In this document: one piece after another, positions 7,396-15,061 of the stretch
Layout of the letters: each line of letters begins with the position of its first letter
Position numbering within the stretch: the first letter of the stretch is position 1
Assembly: GCA_020636435.1 (NCBI GenBank)
Contig: JACJXX010000002.1
Coordinates: forward strand, 930,001-994,000
DNA from: Lewinellaceae bacterium
Lineage (GTDB): Bacteria > Bacteroidota > Bacteroidia > Chitinophagales > Saprospiraceae
Direction of reading: 5' to 3'
Length of the DNA stretch: 64,000 nucleotides
Notes under the pieces: model-generated
What the model was told of the DNA's origin: nothing
What the model saw: only the letters and a program-made list of their open reading frames with translations
Database searches by the model: none
Translations under genes and position numbers: made by a program

Positions 7396-8736
7396 CTAAC
7401 CTTTCCTCAGATCCAACACCCTGTTTAATTTCCCTCCTTCACTTCTTGGAATGCTTCCCGGCTCCACCAGAGAAATCGCCATGGTCAGGCCGATGCGCTC
7501 CTTGATCTTTTTCGCCAGGGCGCCGTACAGGTCGCGCAGGGCATCGGGCAGGGCTTCCATTTTCTGCTCCAGGTTGGGGCGGCCGAGGGCGCGGAGCACC
7601 TCTCCCTTTACTTCCACCTTCACCGCCAGGCTGTCCATCGCCCCGTCGCGGCTGACGATGAGCTGGTAGCTTGGCATCAGTTGTTCAAATGCCTGAATCG
7701 CCTCTTCCACCTGGGTGGGGAAAAGGTTGACCCCGCGGATGATCAGCATGTCGTCGGCCCGCCCGCGGATGGGGCCCATTTTGATGTGGGTGCGCTTTTC
7801 GGAATGTTCGTAGTAGATATTGGTAATGTCGTTGGTCCAGTAGCGAATGAGCGGCATGGCCTCTTTGGTGAGGGTGGTAAAGACGAGCACGCCGTACTGG
7901 CCTTCCGGAAGCGGCTCTCCGGTATCTTTATCCACTACCTCCGGGAAGAAGTGGTCTTCCCAGATGTAGCTGCCTGTGCCGCGTTCTTCAAAATCTTCGT
8001 TGGAAACACCCGGGCCGATGATCTCGCTCAGCCCGTAAATGTTGACCGCTTTGACGCCCATGCCCGCTTCCACCTGGGCACGGATGGCTTCCGTCCACGG
8101 CTCGGCGCCCAGAATGGCGGTGTGGACGTTGAGTTCCTCCGGGCTAATGCCCCGTGCAGCCAGTTCTTCCGACAGGCGCTGGGCGTAGGAAGGCGTACAG
8201 CAGATCACTTCCGGCCGAAAATCCTGCAAAAGAAGCAACTGCCGCTCCGTCATGCCCCCGGAAACCGGAATGACCGTCATGCCCAGCAGCTCTCCGCCGT
8301 AGTGCATGCCCAGTCCGCCGGTAAACAGGCCGTAGCCGTAGGCGTTCTGCAGCTTCATGCCCGGCTGGCAGCCAGACGCCACCAGGGAGCGGGCCACCAC
8401 TTCCGAGAAGGTGTCGATGTCCTTGCGGGAATAGCCGACTACCGTTGGCTTTCCTGTAGTGCCGCTGGAAGCGTGCAGGCGGATGGCATCCTGCACCGGC
8501 ATGGCAAACAGATCGAAAGGATAATTCTCCCGCAGGTGGCGCTTTTGGGTGAACGGCAACCTGGGCAAATCCCTTACGCCTTTAATGTCAGCGGGCCGAA
8601 CGCCCGCTTCATCCCATTGCTTTTTGTAAAAAGGAACGCGATCGTAGAGATAGGCGGTGAGCTTTTGCAGGCGCTCGTCCTGGAGTTTGCGAAGTTGATC
8701 GAGAGGCAAGGTCTCGACAGCATTGAAGTATTTCAT
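7396..8736 (-). CDS. paaK: Phenylacetate-CoA ligase
   Basis: This 446-residue adenylating enzyme shows the PaaK signature: the P-loop ASSGTTGKPTVVGYS, YGYGLFTGGLGMHYG, NIYGLSEIIGPGV and a C-terminal RADDMLIIRGVNLFPTQVEE domain. It activates phenylacetate with ATP to phenylacetyl-CoA, the first step of aerobic phenylacetate catabolism, or acts as a related arylacetate ligase. I chose the ATG at 8736 (MKYFNAVETLPLDQL); an upstream ATG at 8769 would add 11 residues with no family counterpart. No other paa genes are nearby. Confidence 0.88.
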   Translation of the reverse strand: MKYFNAVETLPLDQLRKLQDERLQKLTAYLYDRVPFYKKQWDEAGVRPADIKGVRDLPRLPFTQKRHLRENYPFDLFAMPVQDAIRLHASSGTTGKPTVVGYSRKDIDTFSEVVARSLVASGCQPGMKLQNAYGYGLFTGGLGMHYGGELLGMTVIPVSGGMTERQLLLLQDFRPEVICCTPSYAQRLSEELAARGISPEELNVHTAILGAEPWTEAIRAQVEAGMGVKAVNIYGLSEIIGPGVSNEDFEERGTGSYIWEDHFFPEVVDKDTGEPLPEGQYGVLVFTTLTKEAMPLIRYWTNDITNIYYEHSEKRTHIKMGPIRGRADDMLIIRGVNLFPTQVEEAIQAFEQLMPSYQLIVSRDGAMDSLAVKVEVKGEVLRALGRPNLEQKMEALPDALRDLYGALAKKIKERIGLTMAISLVEPGSIPRSEGGKLNRVLDLRKG

Positions 8737-9116
8737 TGCCAGGGCAGTTGGTAGGCTGAAATTTAGCAATTCTACAGCAAAAAGAAAGGTCCATGGTCAA
8801 TAAGACTTTTTTCTTGCCTATTTGGCAGGGCCCCCGAGCCGCATTTTCGGCCGGCGGCTAAATTTTTTCAAATTTTCATACCCGGCCCTGATTCGGCCCC
8901 AGGTTCATGCCCGTTCAGCCAAAAAAACGGAGCGTTCAGAAATTAAAACTTGACAAGTAATTGATTATTAGACCATTACACACACAAAATTCTCTTCCCG
9001 TTCAGTCCGGATAAATTCCAGCTCAGCCAGGAAAAATTTCATCTTCCTCCCCTCCCCCATACCTTTGGAATAAGATTTTAAAAAAAGCATTTACAAAAAA
9101 TTAAAATTGCGTAATC
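8737..9116. other. Divergent spacer with candidate promoter and an orphan hairpin
   Basis: This spacer lies between divergent genes. It holds a small GC-rich hairpin (AGCCGC at 8837-8842 with GCGGCT at 8854-8859) followed by a T-run, which resembles a plus-strand terminator but has no gene upstream of it. A -7 box is at 9060-9067. Nothing else is evident. Confidence 0.5.
9060..9067 (+). promoter_or_regulatory. Candidate -7 box TACCTTTG for the fnIII/T9SS protein
   Basis: TACCTTTG is an exact TAnnTTTG match 50 bp before the ATG at 9117. TTTC at 9037-9040, 19 bp upstream, could serve as a weak -33 element. The same octamer precedes glgB at 20100-20107. Confidence 0.5.
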
Positions 9117-10052
9117 ATGAAAAAGGTAAAACTAACATTTGCATTACTGGCATTATTCGCTCTCAGCCTGACGCCCGAAAGCTGGGCCAACTGCCCCGCT
9201 CCTACCAGCCTGGCGGCCCTCGACATCACCTCCAACAGCGCCGTATTAACCTGGGAAGCCAGCCGGGATGCCTACAGGTTTGCCGTGAAGATCGTGAACG
9301 GGCCCAACACCCCTGCTTATGGTGTTGCTGCTGTCACCGACGGCCGCCGGATCGAAATCCGCGGGCTTGTCCCCGGGGGAGAGTACCTGTTTGTTGTAAA
9401 ATCGTGGTGCCAGGAGAGCCTACAGGACAGCGATTTTTCCAGCTGGGCGGCCTTTCGCACCCCTGATGGCGGTTCACCGCAGGGGCAGGGAAGGTGCATT
9501 GCTCCCCCTGACCTGAAAGCTACAAATGTTACGCCATTTGGCGCTACATTGCAATGGGCATTTGTCGATGTTGCCGAAAAGTATGAATTAGAATTTCAAG
9601 TGGAGGGGCAAACCGCCTTTAACATCGTCCTGCGCGAAACCACCTTTCGTTTGGACCGCCTGTCCCCTCAGACGAATTACCGGTTCAGAGTCCGGTCATT
9701 TTGCAACGGGGGAGATGCCGCCAGCGAGTATACCGGCTGGTACTCGTTCCAGACTCCGTCGAGGAGCGCCCTTCGCACCCAACCCGGCATAGGCAACTCC
9801 GCCAGCGCCTACCCCAACCCGGCTGACCAACACCTGAACCTGAGCGTCCCGGCTATCGCCGACGGGCAACCGGCGGTGCTGAAGGCCTTCAACGCCCAGG
9901 GCCAGTTGTACCTGGAAACGAGCTTCACCGCTTACGAAGGCCAGGCAGAACTAATGGACGTGGCCGATTTGCCGGATGGAATGTACTTCCTGGTCGTCGA
10001 AAGCAACGGGCAGCGGTTGATGGAGGAAAAGGTGATGGTGGCGCATCGGTGA
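9117..10052 (+). CDS. Secreted protein with two fibronectin type III domains and a T9SS sorting domain
   Basis: This 311-residue protein has a signal peptide (MKKVKLTFALLALFALSLTP). Two fnIII repeats follow at residues about 26-118 and 127-215, each starting C-A-P and containing the LTWEA/LQWAF strand and a GLVPGGEYLF or LSPQTNYRF turn. A type A T9SS C-terminal domain occupies about 222-311 (SAYPNPADQHLNL, ADLPDGMYFLVV). It should be exported by Sec, moved across the outer membrane by the type IX system, and anchored or released. No enzymatic domain is present; an adhesive or matrix role is likely. A hairpin terminator follows. Confidence 0.85.
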   Translation: MKKVKLTFALLALFALSLTPESWANCPAPTSLAALDITSNSAVLTWEASRDAYRFAVKIVNGPNTPAYGVAAVTDGRRIEIRGLVPGGEYLFVVKSWCQESLQDSDFSSWAAFRTPDGGSPQGQGRCIAPPDLKATNVTPFGATLQWAFVDVAEKYELEFQVEGQTAFNIVLRETTFRLDRLSPQTNYRFRVRSFCNGGDAASEYTGWYSFQTPSRSALRTQPGIGNSASAYPNPADQHLNLSVPAIADGQPAVLKAFNAQGQLYLETSFTAYEGQAELMDVADLPDGMYFLVVESNGQRLMEEKVMVAHR

Positions 10053-10150
10053 GTTAAATGGCTATAATGTTGAATTGTTGAATTGTTATGCTGGATATGC
10101 GGTTGCTTCAGGATGGCGCCCCAACAGCGAACACCAAGCAGCGCTCAAGA

Positions 10151-10187
10151 AAAGAGGTTGGCCAAATGAACAGGCCAGCCTCTTTTT
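10151..10187 (+). terminator. Rho-independent terminator
   Basis: AAAGAGGTTGGCC at 10151-10163 pairs with GGCCAGCCTCTTT starting at 10173, with one G-T pair, and the stem is followed by TTT. It lies about 100 bp after the fnIII gene stop and just before the aldolase gene. Confidence 0.7.
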
Positions 10188-10221
10188 CATTAAATTGCCC
10201 CTTAACCAAAGCTTTCAACTT

Positions 10222-10989
10222 ATGACCTCCCGCCTCCGCAACTTATGGGCACAAGGCCAGCCCGCCTACAACCTCTTCCTCACCATCCCCAACGCCTGGA
10301 CGGCCGAGCTGATGGCCCGCGCCGGCTTCGACGCCGTCACGCTGGACATGCAACACGGGCTGATCGACTTCTCTACCGCCCTGCAGCAGCTACAGGCCAT
10401 CAGCGCCACCGATACGGTGCCGCTCGTTCGGCTGCAATGGAACGAGCCCAGCATCATCATGAAAATGCTGGACGCCGGCGCCGCCGGGCTGATCTGCCCC
10501 ATGATCGAAACGGCGGAGGATACCGCCGCTTTTGTGCGGGCCTGCCACTACCCTCCCGCCGGCATCCGCAGCTACGGTCCCATACGGGCAGGCCGCCTGG
10601 CAGGGGGCGACTACTTCCAAACCGCTAACCGGGAGGTGCTCGCCTTTGCCATGATCGAAACGGCCGCCGCCGCCGGCAACCTGGAGGCCATCGCCGCCGT
10701 ACCTGGCCTCTCCGGCCTGTTCGTCGGCCCTTATGACCTCAGCGCCAGCCTGGGGCTGGAAAGGATGGGGGATGTTCATGACCCTTCGCTTATGGCTGTG
10801 CTGAAACGGGTGCTGGCGGCTTGTGAAAAACACGGGCTTATTCCCGGGGTTTATGGTGGAAGCGTGGAGCATTTGCTGGATTTGGCGGGCATGGGGTTCC
10901 GGCTGCTTTCTACCGGGGATGATACGAAGTTGCTGGAGCAGGGGGCGAGGGGGTTGTTGGGGAAACTGAGGGAGGGCGGAGGACGGTAG
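10222..10989 (+). CDS. HpcH/HpaI-family class II aldolase
   Basis: This 255-residue TIM-barrel protein matches 2-keto-3-deoxy-L-rhamnonate and 4-hydroxy-2-oxoheptanedioate aldolases: VTLDMQHGLIDFSTA (catalytic His loop), VPLVRLQWNEPSIIMKMLD, GLICPMIETAEDTAAF (metal-binding Glu), GIRSYGPIRA and GLFVGPYDLSASLG (metal-binding Asp). It would split a 2-keto-3-deoxy acid into pyruvate and an aldehyde with a divalent metal. The ATG at 10222 fits the family N-terminus; upstream in-frame codons overlap the terminator hairpin and look non-coding. Confidence 0.85.
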   Translation: MTSRLRNLWAQGQPAYNLFLTIPNAWTAELMARAGFDAVTLDMQHGLIDFSTALQQLQAISATDTVPLVRLQWNEPSIIMKMLDAGAAGLICPMIETAEDTAAFVRACHYPPAGIRSYGPIRAGRLAGGDYFQTANREVLAFAMIETAAAAGNLEAIAAVPGLSGLFVGPYDLSASLGLERMGDVHDPSLMAVLKRVLAACEKHGLIPGVYGGSVEHLLDLAGMGFRLLSTGDDTKLLEQGARGLLGKLREGGGR

Positions 10990-11147
10990 GCGGCGGAGAA
11001 AAATCACACATCGAAAATCTCAAAATAGCAGGTGGCGGGGCGGCCATAACCATGCAGCCATTCAACCATGAAAACATCGACCGGGTTGTATGCTATGCCT
11101 TTGTTTTGAGAAGCCACCTGGGTTTTCAGTTTTCTCAAATATACTGT

Positions 11148-11681
11148 TTATGCCCGGTAGGCCACATTCTTCACCTGCATTTTCTCCTTTTGCTTCTCCT
11201 TGTCATCCGCCTTTATCTCCTGTTCGATTTCTCTTTGCAACAATTTCCACCACAAAATAGCCGGTATGAGCTCTCCCGAATGTTTTTCCAGGCGGTAGGC
11301 GACGGGCAGGCTCAGTTTTTCTCTCCCGTTGACAATCCGGCTCAACCGCGTAGGGTGGATATTCAGATCCTCCGCCAGTTCTTTTTGTTTCCGGCCAGTT
11401 ACTTTCATGTATTCCTGCAAATAGCGGGAAACATTTTTTTCCTCGTCATATACCTGGCTTTCCAGATAAAAAGTCATTTGATATTTAACCTTCAGCAAGC
11501 CGGAGTATATCCGCTCTTCTTTGGTCTTGGTTTCTAATAGCCTCTTCCGGTACTCCCATAGTTCTTTATCCGCTTTCTTTTTTTCTTCCTCGGCTAACCC
11601 ATGAGGAAATACAAAGGATTCCGCCAATTCTTCGTCGGTATATTTTTCCCGCAATTTTTTATAAAGCTCTTTATCAGCCAT
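11148..11681 (-). CDS. XRE-family transcriptional regulator, candidate antitoxin
   Basis: This 177-residue protein is highly charged. A helix-turn-helix of the Cro/C1 (XRE) type lies at about residues 95-135 (RKQKELAEDLNIHPTRLSRIVNGR). The long N-terminal helical part and Lys-rich tail (KADDKEKQKEKMQ) have no family I recognise. Its start overlaps the end of the upstream gene by 8 bp, so the two form a tight two-gene unit, an arrangement typical of toxin-antitoxin pairs. Both genes are visibly more AT-rich than their neighbours, suggesting acquisition by transfer. Confidence 0.7.
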   Translation of the reverse strand: MADKELYKKLREKYTDEELAESFVFPHGLAEEEKKKADKELWEYRKRLLETKTKEERIYSGLLKVKYQMTFYLESQVYDEEKNVSRYLQEYMKVTGRKQKELAEDLNIHPTRLSRIVNGREKLSLPVAYRLEKHSGELIPAILWWKLLQREIEQEIKADDKEKQKEKMQVKNVAYRA

Positions 11682-12144
11682 TTTTCAAGTATTTTTCGAT
11701 TAATACTTCTGCTTTTTTACCTTCTAAATACATGTGCGTCCCTGCTTCTGTAAATCCGTAATTGTCCTTGTAATGACCGATTAACTCTGTTTTCGGTATC
11801 AGGGACACAAAGCCCTCGTAATCTCTTTCAAAGGCTATCATACAAGCATAGGATATCAAACAACCAGCAACATTGTCGTACTCTTTATCAGCCCCTTGAT
11901 TCTCTTTTGAAACTTCGATTAACCTGATAAAAATTCTAAGCTCTTTTGATATTTCTTCCAGGGAAATTAATCCTAAAACCTCTTCTCCTTTTACCAGGTT
12001 GATCTGATAGACGTCAAAATCCTTTTCTTTACTCCAATCAAACCCAAATCTTTTATCTGATTCGATCAGCATGAATTGCTCCCTCTTCAACCTCTTGATC
12101 TCAGCTCTGAACAATTCGCCGGTTTTTCTTTTCTTTAGGTTCAT
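11674..12144 (-). CDS. Small protein of unknown function upstream of the XRE regulator, possible GNAT-like toxin
   Basis: I do not recognise this 156-residue protein with certainty. The C-terminal half (AGCLISYACMIAFERDYEGF, then HYKDNYGFTEAGTHMYLEG) has the look of the GNAT acetyltransferase core: a small-residue helix, a strand ending in a Pro-containing turn, then a Tyr-Gly-Phe segment. A clear acetyl-CoA loop (Q/RxxGxG/A) is missing. It is co-directional and overlapping with the XRE gene, as in toxin-antitoxin modules where the toxin is encoded first. A toxin or stress-related function is an inference from this arrangement. Confidence 0.5.
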   Translation of the reverse strand: MNLKKRKTGELFRAEIKRLKREQFMLIESDKRFGFDWSKEKDFDVYQINLVKGEEVLGLISLEEISKELRIFIRLIEVSKENQGADKEYDNVAGCLISYACMIAFERDYEGFVSLIPKTELIGHYKDNYGFTEAGTHMYLEGKKAEVLIEKYLKNG

Positions 12145-12471
12145 AACATAAATCTAAAGAAAAAAGTTTATACTTTTAATAAATTTTGATTACTATTTAA
12201 ATAATGTTGAAATTGAAGGCAGCCACGCCTCCATCGAAGACGTAAATCAAAATTTAAGCGCAACAGGCGTGGTATAGAAACCAATACATCATCGCTACGT
12301 AACTTCTCAATAAATGGAAATAAAACCTGTCGTCCTTACAGGACTAAACCAACGCCCAACCCTATTCCAGGGCCTTACGGCCCTGGCAATAGCCTTTCGT
12401 TCCTACGGAACTGGCAGCATAACGAGATTTATTGAGAACTTACATCGCTACCTCACCCACAAACAATCGCC
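12145..12471. other. Spacer occupied by a MITE
   Basis: This 327-bp spacer lies between the divergent XRE pair and the AraC-type regulator. Its right half is the MITE at 12299-12443 with flanking 8-bp duplications; the left half is AT-rich and featureless. Confidence 0.6.
12299..12443. mobile_element. 145-bp IS66-like MITE, copy A, with 8-bp target duplication
   Basis: The ends are 17-bp inverted repeats with one mismatch (GTAACTTCTCAATAAAT at left; the right end reads GTAAGTTCTCAATAAAT on the other strand). The 8-bp sequence ATCGCTAC is repeated directly at 12291-12298 and 12444-12451. Inside are three small palindromes: GTCCTTACAGGAC, CCAGGGCCTTACGGCCCTGG and GTTCCTACGGAAC. A second copy lies in inverted orientation at 43792-43936. 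GTAA ends with 8-bp duplications are characteristic of the IS66 family, so an IS66-type transposase may mobilise it; that parentage is an inference. Confidence 0.88.
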
Positions 12472-13581
12472 ATGTACCAAAACGAATGGCTGGATATCAT
12501 CCTCATCGCCGGCTTCGCCCAGGGGCTTTTCCTTTGTTTTGTGCTCTGGAAAAAGGAGCGGGCCAACCGGCAGGCGCTGCAATACCTGGTCACTGCCCTT
12601 GGCCTTCTGTCACTGCTGATGGTGGGACGGGCTACCTTTCAGCCTTCCTTTGTGCAGCGGTTTGCCATGGTCATCATGTTGCCCGACGTCATTCTCTTTC
12701 TGGGCGGGCCGCTCGTTTATTTCTTCATCCTGTCTCTTCTCCGGCGGGAGCTGCCGGCCAAACCCGGAATCTACCTGCACTACCTGCCCGCCCTTTTCCA
12801 CGTCGCGGTGGTCAACACCACAGTTGGCCTGAACCTCAATGGCACCTGGAGTTTTATGACGATGAAACAGATCATTTTCATGATGATAATCATTGAAGTC
12901 GCTGCCATCATCAGCTTTCTGGTCTATTTTCTGCTCAGCCACCGCGCCTACCGCCGGTACCGGGAAGCCTATTATCAAAAATACGCGGCGCCATTCCTGG
13001 GGCGTTTCCTGCGCCCCTTTTTCATCCTGGCGTTCTCTATGATCGGCATCTGGGTCATTGGTTTTACCTATAATTACTCTATGGAAAGGCCCGATTACAT
13101 GGCTTATGTGATCGTTTGGTTCCTGCTGGCGGCGCTCATCTACTTCCTGGCCTATCAGGTGTACAGCCATCCGGAATTGCTGGAACTTCCGGAGCTTCGG
13201 GAAGAAGATGCCGGGCCGGCTGTTGAGGTTTCTCCTCAATGGATCGAAAAATTGGCCCGGTTTATGGATGGGGAAAAGCCCTACCTGGATCCGGAAATAA
13301 AGATCGGCGTTCTGGCCGAGGCCCTGGACATTCCCAAACACGAACTTTCCAAAGTGATCAACCACGGCTTCGGAAAAAATTTCTTCGATTTCATCAACGG
13401 CTACCGCATCCGGGAATTCATCGCTCTGAGCCGGGACGAACGCAACGAGCGCCTCAATATCCTGGAGCTGGCCTACCAATCCGGCTTCAATTCCAAGTCG
13501 GCCTTCAACCGGGCCTTTCGCAAAGAGGCGGGGCAGAGCCCGAGTGCGTATCTGAAAAGCCTGGATTCCGTGAGCCCGTGA
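12472..13581 (+). CDS. Membrane-anchored AraC-family transcriptional regulator
   Basis: This 369-residue protein has seven hydrophobic segments in residues about 7-240 (for example IILIAGFAQGLFLCFVLW and FFILAFSMIGIWVIGFTYNY). It ends in an AraC/XylS double helix-turn-helix domain at about 260-365 (VLAEALDIPKHELSKVIN, ILELAYQSGFNSKSAFNRAF, GQSPSAYLKS). Such seven-TM-AraC proteins are common in Bacteroidota and are thought to sense a ligand at the membrane while binding DNA on the cytoplasmic side. The target genes are not evident; the next gene, co-directional, encodes a secreted NHL-like protein. Confidence 0.85.
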   Translation: MYQNEWLDIILIAGFAQGLFLCFVLWKKERANRQALQYLVTALGLLSLLMVGRATFQPSFVQRFAMVIMLPDVILFLGGPLVYFFILSLLRRELPAKPGIYLHYLPALFHVAVVNTTVGLNLNGTWSFMTMKQIIFMMIIIEVAAIISFLVYFLLSHRAYRRYREAYYQKYAAPFLGRFLRPFFILAFSMIGIWVIGFTYNYSMERPDYMAYVIVWFLLAALIYFLAYQVYSHPELLELPELREEDAGPAVEVSPQWIEKLARFMDGEKPYLDPEIKIGVLAEALDIPKHELSKVINHGFGKNFFDFINGYRIREFIALSRDERNERLNILELAYQSGFNSKSAFNRAFRKEAGQSPSAYLKSLDSVSP

Positions 13582-13804
13582 GAATAGGGATTCATTGTTT
13601 TATGGGTGCATGGGTTGCTGCAACCGTGAACCATGCCCGTCTTCGCCCCGGCTTCTGCGAAGCACGGGGCTCTTCCGGGTAAAAACCATGGAACCTGAAC
13701 CTGTGAACTCATTTTTATCGTCCCACTTTGCAAAACAGGTCGACAGGCTGCCCGAAACATCTCTCCTTTGCGTGGTAATCACCATTTTTTCAAAAACAGA
13801 AGCT

Positions 13805-14935
13805 ATGAAAAAAATCACCCTGCTGTTATGGTTGGGAGCGCTGATGTGCGGCTCCCTTTTTGCTCAAACGGTCACCACCATCGCCACCAATGTGCCGATT
13901 GACGACGACCTCATCCTGGATGCCGAAGGCAACATCATCGGTTCTCACTACAACGGAACAGCCTTGAGCAAGCTCGATCTGGGCGGAGCATCCGAGGTTT
14001 TTGCCACTGGTTTTAACACCCCCAACGGCCTCGCCTATGATTCCCAGGGCCAACTGTTCATGGCCGACAACCGGGGAAACAAGGTCTACAAAGTCAATGC
14101 GGATGGCAGCTACGAGCTGTTTGCCGAGTTCGCCAGCCCCTCCGGCTTGCTTCGGGAATGGGACAGCGACACCCTCATCGCCACCAGTTATACCGGCGAC
14201 AAGCTGGTCAAGATCGCGCCGGACGGAAGCTTTGCCGATTTCGTCATCGACAGCCGCTTCAACGGCCCGGTGGGCCTCTGCTATGATGAGGCTTACAACC
14301 TTTACATTGCCAACTTCGATGACCGGAGGATTTTTAAATTGACGCCGGAAGGAGATTTGTCGGATTTTTCTCACCCCGGCGCCGGCGGATGGCTTGGTTT
14401 TATCGCCTATACCCATGGGTACTTATACGCCACTTTATTTTCCCGGAACCAGATTTGGCGGATCGACTCCACCGGCCAGGCCGAGCAGTGGCTGGGCAGC
14501 AACGCCGGCTCTGTCGACGGCGGCGCTTCCGCAGCGAAATTCAACGGCCCCAACGGCATTCGGGCCAGCCGTACCGGCGATACGCTCTTCGTATCCGACT
14601 ATCAAACCCGCTCCGTCCGGATGATCACCAACCTGGACGCGGTGACGCCGGCCAGGGAAGTCAAGAAAGCAGATATCCGCTTATCCGTCAGCCCTAATCC
14701 CGCTTTCGCAACGGCTATTGCCAGGGCCGGGCTGCCCAGCGCTATGACGGTTTCGCTAGAACTCTTCAACAGCGAGGGGGTTCTGGTAAAAACAGCCTTT
14801 ACCCAGGAACAACTGCCCGCGGGATGGCATGAGTTTGAACTCCCGGTAAGCGAATTGCCCGATGGGGTGTATTTTTGCCGGCTGGCAGGAGAAATGGGGG
14901 TAACAAAAACGGTGCGGTTGGTGGTTGGAAGGTAA
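13805..14935 (+). CDS. Secreted NHL/SMP-30-like beta-propeller with T9SS sorting domain
   Basis: The ATG at 13805 gives a signal peptide (MKKITLLLWLGALMCGSLFAQ) and a 376-residue product; upstream in-frame codons lack one. Residues about 25-285 are repeated propeller blades (GFNTPNGLAYDSQGQLFMAD, FNGPVGLCYDEAYNLYIANF, FNGPNGIRASRTGDTLFVSD) like those of SMP-30/gluconolaconase and NHL proteins. Residues about 295-376 form a type A T9SS sorting domain (LSVSPNPAFATAIARAG, VSELPDGVYFCRLA). The function of the propeller is unknown. A GTTG-rich hairpin separates it from the convergent gene. Confidence 0.85.
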   Translation: MKKITLLLWLGALMCGSLFAQTVTTIATNVPIDDDLILDAEGNIIGSHYNGTALSKLDLGGASEVFATGFNTPNGLAYDSQGQLFMADNRGNKVYKVNADGSYELFAEFASPSGLLREWDSDTLIATSYTGDKLVKIAPDGSFADFVIDSRFNGPVGLCYDEAYNLYIANFDDRRIFKLTPEGDLSDFSHPGAGGWLGFIAYTHGYLYATLFSRNQIWRIDSTGQAEQWLGSNAGSVDGGASAAKFNGPNGIRASRTGDTLFVSDYQTRSVRMITNLDAVTPAREVKKADIRLSVSPNPAFATAIARAGLPSAMTVSLELFNSEGVLVKTAFTQEQLPAGWHEFELPVSELPDGVYFCRLAGEMGVTKTVRLVVGR

Positions 14936-14939
14936 ACAT

Positions 14940-15050
14940 CGGTGTTGTTTGTTGTCTGTTGATAGTTGTTGGTTGGTTGGTTGTTGCTCTGCCGGGGAAA
15001 GCCTCGGTTCGCAAACAGGCAACCTACAACTACCAACAAAAATACGCCGT
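14940..15050. terminator. GTTG-rich hairpin region between convergent genes
   Basis: A GTTG-repeat arm (GTTGTTGGTTGGTTGGTTG) faces an imperfect complementary arm (GGCAACCTACAACTACCAAC) across a GGGGAAAGCCTCGG loop, between stop codons at 14935 and 15062. It probably acts as a two-way terminator, and its sequence family is shared with the hairpins at 6159 and 58015. Confidence 0.4.
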
Positions 15051-15061
15051 CCCGCCCTGGC

